Below, piece after piece: positions 58,113 through 64,000 of a stretch of 64,000 bases of DNA (its first letter is position 1; every line of letters starts with the position of its first letter). The stretch spans positions 18,358 through 82,357 of the forward strand of contig JAIQFZ010000003.1 of the NCBI GenBank assembly GCA_020073015.1. The letters run 5' to 3'. Origin of the DNA: Terriglobia bacterium. GTDB lineage: Bacteria > Acidobacteriota > Terriglobia > Terriglobales > Acidobacteriaceae. The notes beneath the pieces were generated by a model that did no database searches, was not told the DNA's origin, and saw only the letters and a program-made list of their open reading frames with translations. A program made the position numbers and the translations under genes.

Positions 58113-59237
58113 TCACAGTTGATGTCCTTCCCATGCACCGCCCGGCTGGATGACAATCTTCATCGAGTCCGGTTGAGGATGGGCGGCCAGCTTGAGCGCC
58201 TCCACACTGCGTTCGAGTGGAAAGCGGTGGCTGATCAGCCGTTCCAGGTCCATTTCGCGGTTCATCACAAACCGCACTGACTCCTCCTGCAGCTCTACGG
58301 ACGCACTGTAGGAACCCAACAACGCCTTTTCGTCCACGCACACCGCGGCGGGATCGATCGTGGCCTCGCCGCGCGCCGTTTGTGCAAATAGTAAAACGCG
58401 ACCGCCCGGTCGCGTGGCATCCATCGCAGGACGAATCAGGCCGCTGCCGCCGACCGCCAGAATCACAGCGTCAGCCCCCCGCCCTTCGGTAATTCCGCGC
58501 ACCGCCGGTCCAGGCTCGGTCTGCGAAGCATCAATGGTCAGGTCCAAACCGAAGCTTGTGCCAATTGTAAGCCTCGCGGGATACAAATCGGAAGTTATCA
58601 CGCGAGCCCCTGCCCGTTTCGCCAGCACCGCCAGAATCAACCCAATCGGCCCTTGTCCGATCACCAGCACGGTCTCGCCCGTTTCCAGCCGCAACGTCTC
58701 GATGCCTTTGATGCAGGTATTCGCCGGTTCGACGAAGCAGGCCTGCTCAAACGAAACGCCGTCCGGGATGCGTACCGTTCCCTTCTGAACGATCCAGTCC
58801 ATCACCCGGACATATTCCGAAAATCCTCCACCCGACGGCTCGAAACCGGCCGTGCAACCGACTTTCTTGTAAGTGGCACATTGCGCAAACGTCTTGTGGC
58901 GGCAGTAATAGCACACGCGGCATGGGATGTGATGGAACACCACCACGCGATCGCCCACCGCGAACTCGCGCACGCCCTCACCCACCTGCGCGACGACACC
59001 CGCAGTCTCGTGACCGAAAATGCGCGGCGCGGAGTGCGACCCGGTCGAGATCTTCTTCAGGTCCGTCCCGCAGATTCCGCACGTGTGCACACGCACCAGG
59101 ATCTCGCCCCGGCCCACTTCCGGCACCGGAACTTCCTCCAGGCGCACATCATTGACGCCGCGATACACCGCCGCCTTCATCGTGGAAGGAATCGCATGCA
59201 TTTCATTTTCAACCGCCAACGGCCGAACAGTCGCCAT
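58113..59237 (-). CDS. Zinc-dependent dehydrogenase of the MDR family (first of two)
   Basis: 374 residues; the start could also be Met13 or Met20 (MKAAVYRGVNDVRLEEVPVP). Catalytic site CGICGTDLKKI and GHETAG, structural zinc CRVCYYCRHKTFAQC, and cofactor loop LVIGQGPIGLILAVLAKRAG. It starts six bases after the hpnG stop and ends eight bases before the ATG of its paralogue. Paralogous to the next gene but diverged, so the two probably act on different intermediates or in opposite directions. Substrate unknown. Confidence 0.85.
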   Translation of the reverse strand: MATVRPLAVENEMHAIPSTMKAAVYRGVNDVRLEEVPVPEVGRGEILVRVHTCGICGTDLKKISTGSHSAPRIFGHETAGVVAQVGEGVREFAVGDRVVVFHHIPCRVCYYCRHKTFAQCATYKKVGCTAGFEPSGGGFSEYVRVMDWIVQKGTVRIPDGVSFEQACFVEPANTCIKGIETLRLETGETVLVIGQGPIGLILAVLAKRAGARVITSDLYPARLTIGTSFGLDLTIDASQTEPGPAVRGITEGRGADAVILAVGGSGLIRPAMDATRPGGRVLLFAQTARGEATIDPAAVCVDEKALLGSYSASVELQEESVRFVMNREMDLERLISHRFPLERSVEALKLAAHPQPDSMKIVIQPGGAWEGHQL

Positions 59238-59243
59238 AACTGG

Positions 59244-59990
59244 TTACAGCTTCTCCACGGTATGTCCGCCCACCAACTCGGGCCGGGCTTGCTGTGGATT
59301 CAACTCAACCGCGATAGTCGCACGCTTGAGATAGCCCTCAATCGCTGCACAGAGCGCACGGCTCGCATTCGCACTATTCCGCGCCAGCGCCATCGTTGCT
59401 CCCCAAAGCCATGGACGCACGGCAACGTGCAATGCGAACTTCACCGTACGAAACTGCCCATCGCTCGAAACGAATCGTTCCGTCGCTGGCATCGAACAAT
59501 CAGCGGCATCGGAAATCGCCTTCAACGCCGCAAACTCGATTCCACGAACCTGCGCTCCCTGCGCGACCGCGGCCCCTTCCATATCCACCGCAGCCGCTCC
59601 ATAAGCAGCCCCCAGGCGTTGCTTCTGTTCTCGGCCGACGACCCCCGGGTAGCTCACCAGTGTTCCTTGTCCCGATCCCGTATCTGCGCGGGCGCCATCG
59701 GCGGCGTTGACCACCACCCGCGGTTCGAAGACGTCGGCCACGTTCAGGGCCGCATCGAGCGCCCCCGCGAAACCAACGGAGAGCACTCGCCCCGGCCGCA
59801 CGTCCTGAATCACCGCTTCGGTGGCGCGCCGCGCGGCTTCTGCCCCGATCCCGCCGCAGACCAAGACTGCACCTTCATGTTCAAAAAGACGGTACTGCCT
59901 TCCGCCGTGTTCCAGCGTCCGAAACTTCCATCGCCTGATCAGCGGCTTAACTTCTCGCTCCATTGCCGCGATGATCGCAATCCTAGACAT
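59244..59990 (-). CDS. hpnG: Hopanoid-associated phosphorylase HpnG
   Basis: 248 residues from ATG 59990, overlapping hpnA by eight bases. Nucleoside phosphorylase/MTA nucleosidase fold: IAIIAAMEREVKPLIRRWKF, VLSVGFAGALDAAL and the active-site AAVDMEGAAVAQGA. HpnG removes adenine from adenosylhopane, giving (phospho)ribosylhopane for bacteriohopanetetrol. The radical SAM partner HpnH, which makes adenosylhopane, is not in the window. Confidence 0.92.
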   Translation of the reverse strand: MSRIAIIAAMEREVKPLIRRWKFRTLEHGGRQYRLFEHEGAVLVCGGIGAEAARRATEAVIQDVRPGRVLSVGFAGALDAALNVADVFEPRVVVNAADGARADTGSGQGTLVSYPGVVGREQKQRLGAAYGAAAVDMEGAAVAQGAQVRGIEFAALKAISDAADCSMPATERFVSSDGQFRTVKFALHVAVRPWLWGATMALARNSANASRALCAAIEGYLKRATIAVELNPQQARPELVGGHTVEKL

Positions 59991-60981
59991 AGCCATTGGC
60001 GCGGAACCACTCCACCGACCGCCGCAGCGCGCCATCCACCGGAACCATCCGCCAGCCCAGTTCCCGCTCCGCCTTTGCCGAACTCACAAACATCATCTTT
60101 CGACCCATGCGGACGGCATCGATCGTCGCGCGCGGCTCCCGGCGCAATAGCCGCCCCGTCACCATTTCGTCCACTACCCCCGTGGCGAACGCAAATACGT
60201 AGGGCAGCTTCACGGTCGGCGACTTCAAACCTGTAATTGCCGCCAGCCGATCCAGAATCTGCTTCAGCGTCAAATTCTCTCCGCCCAGAATGTATCGTTC
60301 TCCCGACTTCCCCTTCTCCCACGCCTGGATGTGTCCGCGAGCGCACTCGGTGGCATCCACCAGGTTCAACCCAGTTTCCACATAAGCCGGAAACTTCCGC
60401 TTCAGGAAATCCAGCACGATGCGCCCGGTCGGTGTCGGTTTCACATCGCGTTCTCCAACCGGCGTCGTCGGATTGACCACCACAACATCCACTCCCGCTC
60501 GTGCCGCATCAAATGCTACCTGCTCGGCCATGAACTTCGACCGCTTGTAGTGCCCGATCATGTCGGCCAGCGACACCGGACTCTGTTCGTCTGCCAGAGG
60601 CCCGTTCGCTCGTCCGCTCGAACCGAACCCCATCGTGGCCACGCTCGACGTGTACACCACGCGCCGCACGCCTTGCTTCCGCGCCGACTCCAGCAGCGAC
60701 CGGGTCCCCTCCACATTCGAGCGGTACATCTGCTCCGGATCGCGCACCCACAGCCGGTAGTCAGCCGCCACATGAAACACGGCTTCACATCCCGCCAGCG
60801 CTTTCTCAATCGACGCCGGATCCCGCAAGTCGCCTAGCACACGCTCGGCATGCAGATCTTCAATGTTCCGCGGATCGCTGGTGGGCCGCACCAGCAGCCG
60901 CAGCTGCGCTCCCTGCGCCGCGAGAGCGCGGGCGACATGACTGCCCAGAAATCCGGTAGCGCCGGTAACAAGAACGAGCAT
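59983..60981 (-). CDS. hpnA: Hopanoid-associated sugar epimerase HpnA
   Basis: 332 residues. SDR/NAD-epimerase start LVLVTGATGFLGSHVARALA, then VVYTSSVATMGFG, and the catalytic Tyr-x3-Lys in IGHYKRSKFMAEQ. The C-terminal half carries KPTPTGRIVLDFLKRKFPAY, typical of HpnA. Its exact step in hopanoid modification is not settled. It is separated from shc by a palindrome and overlaps hpnG. Confidence 0.93.
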   Translation of the reverse strand: MLVLVTGATGFLGSHVARALAAQGAQLRLLVRPTSDPRNIEDLHAERVLGDLRDPASIEKALAGCEAVFHVAADYRLWVRDPEQMYRSNVEGTRSLLESARKQGVRRVVYTSSVATMGFGSSGRANGPLADEQSPVSLADMIGHYKRSKFMAEQVAFDAARAGVDVVVVNPTTPVGERDVKPTPTGRIVLDFLKRKFPAYVETGLNLVDATECARGHIQAWEKGKSGERYILGGENLTLKQILDRLAAITGLKSPTVKLPYVFAFATGVVDEMVTGRLLRREPRATIDAVRMGRKMMFVSSAKAERELGWRMVPVDGALRRSVEWFRANGYV

Positions 60982-60987
60982 GTAGCG

Positions 60988-61076
60988 ATTAGCTTTTGGC
61001 TCTTAGCTCTTTCCATCAGATATGGCCGGCCTGCGGGCAAGCACGGCTCGGCCAAAAGCCAAGAGCTAATAGCTAA
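60988..61076. repeat. Palindrome between shc and hpnA
   Basis: Left arm about 60988-61009 (attagcttttggctcttagc) and right arm about 61050-61076 (gccaaaagccaagagctaat, agctaa) are imperfect inverted copies. On the minus strand the right arm starts with the TAG stop of shc (61075-61073). It may reduce or tune transcription into hpnA. Confidence 0.75.
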
Positions 61077-63034
61077 GTGCTGCCTTTCATCACCTTCGAA
61101 TACGCCGTCAACGCAATCAGCGGGAAATATTGCCGGTACAGGTGATACATCAGGTAGAACACACGCGGGAAGCCTGTGCCGGTGTATAACGGCTCATCCC
61201 AGGATCCATCTTTCTTCTGCGTCTTCAGCAGGTAGGCGATGCCGTGCGCCACGCACTCGCTGCGTGTGTCGCCCGCCGCCAGCAGTCCCATCACCGCCCA
61301 GGCCGTCTGCGACGCCGTGCTGTCGCCCTGTCCGCGCAGGTTCGGGTCGTCATAGGAGCCGACCGTCTCGCCCCAGCCGCCATCCGGATTCTGCACCATA
61401 CGCAGCCACTCGGCGGCTTGCTGCACCATGGGATCGTTCCGCTCCACGCCGATCGCTTCCAAACCGCGCAGCACCTGCATCGTCCCGTAAATGTAGTTGA
61501 CGCCCCAGCGTCCGAACCAGCTGCCATCCGGTTCTTGCTCTTTCCGGATGAACTGGATTGCCTTCTTCACGGCTGGATGGCTCTGGTCATACCCGTACGT
61601 CGCCAGGCACTCCAGAATCCGCCCCGTGATGTCGACCGTCGCCGGATCGAGCATCGCGTTGTGATCTGCGAACGGCACGTACTGAAACACCATCCGGTCG
61701 TTATCCTTGTCGAAGGAGGCCCAGCCGCCGTTCTTGCACTGCATCGACAAGATCCAGTCGATGGCCCGTTGCACCGACTCACGCTGGTAGCGCCCGTTCG
61801 GATGCTCCACGCGGCTTAGGGCCAGGCACACCATCGCGCTGTCGTCCACATCCGGATAGAACTCGTTGTTGAATTCGAAGTACCAACCACCTGGCTCGCC
61901 GGCCTGGTTCTTAATCTTCCAATCTCCCGGCTTGCGTACCTGCTTTTGCAGGATCCAGTCCGCACACTTCACCAATCGCGGGTCATTGGCCGGAACGCCC
62001 GCCTCACCCAACGCAAACAGCGCGTACGCCGTGTCCCACACCGGGGACATGCAAGGCTGCATGCGGAACGTGTCTTCCTCTTCGATGCCCAGCTTCTCGA
62101 ACTCGTCGAGCGCCCGAATCACCTGCGGATCGTCCACCGAATACCCCAGGCAGCGGAGGGCGATAATCGAGTTCATGATCGACGGGAAAATCGCCGCCAG
62201 ACCGTCGCTCATCTCGAAGCGCTCCAGGATCCACTTCTCGGCCTTCCGCAAGGCAATCGAACGCAGCGGGCGAATGTGCACCCGTTCCGCCCAGTGCGCG
62301 ATCCGATCGAGCACCAGGAAGAAGTTCCTCCACGAAACCAGCCTCTTCGCCCAGTGCAGGTGCATGCGCGACTTGTCGCGCCCGCCCACAAACAACTCCT
62401 CGACGCCCATCTCGTCGGGAATCTTCTTGAACGGCTTCTTGGCGTAGCAGATCGACAGCGGCACCAGAATGGCGCGCGACCACGAAGAAATTTCGTAAAT
62501 GTTGAACCAGAACCAGTTCGGAAACAGCACAATTTCCGGCGGAACCGCCGGCACCGCATCGTAGTCATACTGCCCGAAGAAACAGAGATAGATCTTGGTG
62601 AAGGTATTGACTTCGGTCACCCCACCCATTTCCAGAATCCTCTTTCGAGCCCGGGTGAGCGCCGGATGATGGGTCGTGTATCCGGCCAGTTTCAGTCCAA
62701 AGTACGCCTTCACCGAAGCGCTGATGTTCGAAGGCCCGCCCGCATAGATGCTCCAGCCGCCATCCTCATTTTGATGCTTCAGGAGGTAGCGCGCCGCCTT
62801 CTCAAAACGTTCTGCATTGCCCGTTCCGAGCAGCGTGTGCAGCAGGATGTAATCGGATTCCAGGGTCGTGTCGGCTTCCAGTTCGCCGCACCAGTACCCC
62901 TCTTCGACTTGCCGGGAGAACAGATACTTCCTGGCCGCATCGATGCCAACCGCGACCCGGCTGACCAGGTCATCAATCTTCCCGAATCGCATCTGCGGCG
63001 CAGAGGCCGAGCCTAAGGGGGAGGATTCTTCCAT
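61073..63034 (-). CDS. shc: Squalene-hopene cyclase
   Basis: 653 residues, standard length. The proton-donor motif D-x-D-D-T-A is DVDDSA near residue 395 (YPDVDDSAMVCLALSRV). Several QW repeats are seen: QVEEGYWCGELE, QNEDGGWSIYAG, QCKNGGWASFDKDN, EQEPDGSWFGRWGVNYIYGT, QNPDGGWGETVGSY and QKKDGSWDEPLYTGTGFP. It cyclises squalene to hopene at the membrane. It starts directly after the ispH stop, so the two are translationally linked. Confidence 0.97.
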   Translation of the reverse strand: MEESSPLGSASAPQMRFGKIDDLVSRVAVGIDAARKYLFSRQVEEGYWCGELEADTTLESDYILLHTLLGTGNAERFEKAARYLLKHQNEDGGWSIYAGGPSNISASVKAYFGLKLAGYTTHHPALTRARKRILEMGGVTEVNTFTKIYLCFFGQYDYDAVPAVPPEIVLFPNWFWFNIYEISSWSRAILVPLSICYAKKPFKKIPDEMGVEELFVGGRDKSRMHLHWAKRLVSWRNFFLVLDRIAHWAERVHIRPLRSIALRKAEKWILERFEMSDGLAAIFPSIMNSIIALRCLGYSVDDPQVIRALDEFEKLGIEEEDTFRMQPCMSPVWDTAYALFALGEAGVPANDPRLVKCADWILQKQVRKPGDWKIKNQAGEPGGWYFEFNNEFYPDVDDSAMVCLALSRVEHPNGRYQRESVQRAIDWILSMQCKNGGWASFDKDNDRMVFQYVPFADHNAMLDPATVDITGRILECLATYGYDQSHPAVKKAIQFIRKEQEPDGSWFGRWGVNYIYGTMQVLRGLEAIGVERNDPMVQQAAEWLRMVQNPDGGWGETVGSYDDPNLRGQGDSTASQTAWAVMGLLAAGDTRSECVAHGIAYLLKTQKKDGSWDEPLYTGTGFPRVFYLMYHLYRQYFPLIALTAYSKVMKGST

Positions 63035-64000
63035 CTACGACTCCACGCTCGCGCTCACCGGAGCGGCCGCGATGGTTTCCACAATCTCCGGCGGCAATCC
63101 AAACCGTACGTTTTCCGGCATGATTTCCAGTTCCTGCACGTCACCAAAACCCTGCCCCCCCAGGTACTCCACCACTTCCTGTACCAGGTGCTCGGGAGCC
63201 GAGGCTCCCGCGGTCAGGGCCACCGTCTTCACTCCATTCAACCACTGTGGCTGAATGTTGCGGTAATTATCAATTAGATGCGCCTCGGTGCCCAAACTGC
63301 GAGCCACCTCGACCAGTCTTTTCGAATTTGAACTATTGTCCGAGCCCACCACGAGCAACAAATCCGCGTCCGACGCCACGTGCTTCACGGCCACCTGCCG
63401 GTTTTCGGTGGCGTAGCAGATGTCCTGCGCCGCCGGTCCCTTGATATTGGGGAACTTCTTCCGCAGGGCCGCAATGATGTCGCGGGTCTCGTCCAGGCTC
63501 AGCGTGGTCTGCGTCAGATAGGCCACCCGATTCGGATCGGGCAAAGTCACCGACGCCACTTCCGCCGGCGACCCCACCACCTGTGTCACCCCCGGAGCCT
63601 CGCCCAGCGTCCCGATCACTTCATCGTGGTCCCGGTGCCCAATCAAAATCAGCGAATAGCCTTCCTTCGCAAACTTCACCGCCTCCACGTGCACCTTCGT
63701 GACCAGCGGACAGGTCGCATCGATCACCCGCAGCTTTCGCAGTTTGCTGTGCTCGCGCACCTCCGGAGACACGCCGTGCGCGCTATAAATCACGCGCTCG
63801 CCCTCCGGCACCTCGTCCACGCTGTCCACAAAAATCGCGCCTTTTTGTTGCAGTTCTTCCACTACAAACCGGTTGTGGACAATCTCTTTGCGCACATAAA
63901 TCGGCCGCCCAAACGCCTCCAGCGCGATCCGCACAATGTCAATGGCCCGCACCACCCCGGCGCAGAACCCACGCGGCTTCAACAGCAGTAAACTCTTGCT
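63035..64000 (-). CDS. ispH: 4-hydroxy-3-methylbut-2-enyl diphosphate reductase IspH (5' end cut by window)
   Basis: About 321 residues are visible. The frame is open to the window edge and reads SKSLLLLKPRGFCAGVVRAI; TTG 63982 is not a credible start. The three Fe-S ligands are in RGFCAG, DATCPLVTKVH and QDICYATENRQ. SAHGVSPEV, GHRDHDEVIGT and GSDNSSNSKRL are IspH signatures. It makes IPP and DMAPP in the last step of the MEP pathway, the precursors for the hopanoids made by the genes behind it. Confidence 0.96.
   Translation of the reverse strand, partial: SKSLLLLKPRGFCAGVVRAIDIVRIALEAFGRPIYVRKEIVHNRFVVEELQQKGAIFVDSVDEVPEGERVIYSAHGVSPEVREHSKLRKLRVIDATCPLVTKVHVEAVKFAKEGYSLILIGHRDHDEVIGTLGEAPGVTQVVGSPAEVASVTLPDPNRVAYLTQTTLSLDETRDIIAALRKKFPNIKGPAAQDICYATENRQVAVKHVASDADLLLVVGSDNSSNSKRLVEVARSLGTEAHLIDNYRNIQPQWLNGVKTVALTAGASAPEHLVQEVVEYLGGQGFGDVQELEIMPENVRFGLPPEIVETIAAAPVSASVES

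Noticed and set aside
58653..60236. A 527-residue + strand ORF opposite the dehydrogenase, hpnG and hpnA genes
   Set aside because: Antisense shadow of conserved hopanoid operon genes. Composition (Arg, His, Pro) and lack of motifs show it is not coding.

Overview
The window is about 60% GC, gene-dense bacterial chromosome. The gene set points to a soil-type member of Acidobacteriota (Terriglobia/Koribacter-like): a hopanoid operon, PilZ proteins with a Cys-rich N-terminus, a DUF3806 protein, many secreted proteins of unknown function, and abundant REP-like palindromes. This assignment is an inference from gene content, because there is no rRNA gene in the window. No tRNA, rRNA, CRISPR array, prophage or integron was seen.

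Layout. 1-5.7 kb: the end of a universal stress protein, a 129-bp MITE-like element, and secreted proteins including a PA-domain metalloprotease. 5.7-13.4 kb: a GHMP sugar kinase, an HD-GYP signalling protein, FtsY, and a riboflavin block (ribD, ribE) split by a DUF3806 gene and a REP-associated tyrosine transposase (RAYT) with its decayed copies. 13.5-24.4 kb: an MlaF-like ATPase, MobA, PilZ and BON proteins, cytochrome c, a histidine kinase, prepilin peptidase coupled to a kinase-like PAS protein, small envelope proteins and an OmpA lipoprotein. 24.8-37.5 kb: housekeeping genes (argS, larC, metG, TatD, YajQ, polyprenyl synthase, RidA, MocA-like, HAD, IscU-like, GAF, MutT) and a DedA-rhodanese gene interrupted by an in-frame TGA at its catalytic cysteine. 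37.7-50.3 kb: an Nramp-type transporter next to a membrane-less MgtE-like sensor, an RsbW/RsbV-type switch, a glycosyltransferase plus MFS pair, a HigBA toxin-antitoxin, QueF, and an adaptor/TPR/TolC export set. 50.5-64 kb: hopanoid lipids. HpnJ and a pair of small EamA/SMR-like membrane proteins lie on the + strand; ispH-shc-hpnA-hpnG-two zinc dehydrogenases-hpnC-hpnD-hpnE lie on the minus strand.

How the genes work together. IspH and the polyprenyl synthase supply isoprenoids. HpnC/D/E make squalene and Shc cyclises it. HpnG acts on the adenosylated side chain, and the two zinc dehydrogenases directly after hpnG are candidates for later side-chain redox steps. HpnJ builds the cyclitol ether head group.

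Most interesting observations. (1) A probable selenocysteine rhodanese-DedA fusion: the TGA sits exactly where the catalytic Cys is expected, the rhodanese domain continues in frame for 52 residues, and a SECIS-like hairpin follows. (2) Several families of palindromic repeats that either supply the TAG stop codons of neighbouring genes or are inserted in frame inside argS, larC, metG and a glycosyltransferase. (3) A RAYT transposase inside the riboflavin gene block. (4) Two zinc dehydrogenases in the hopanoid operon that could fill an unassigned step. (5) A split Mg2+ transporter/sensor module.
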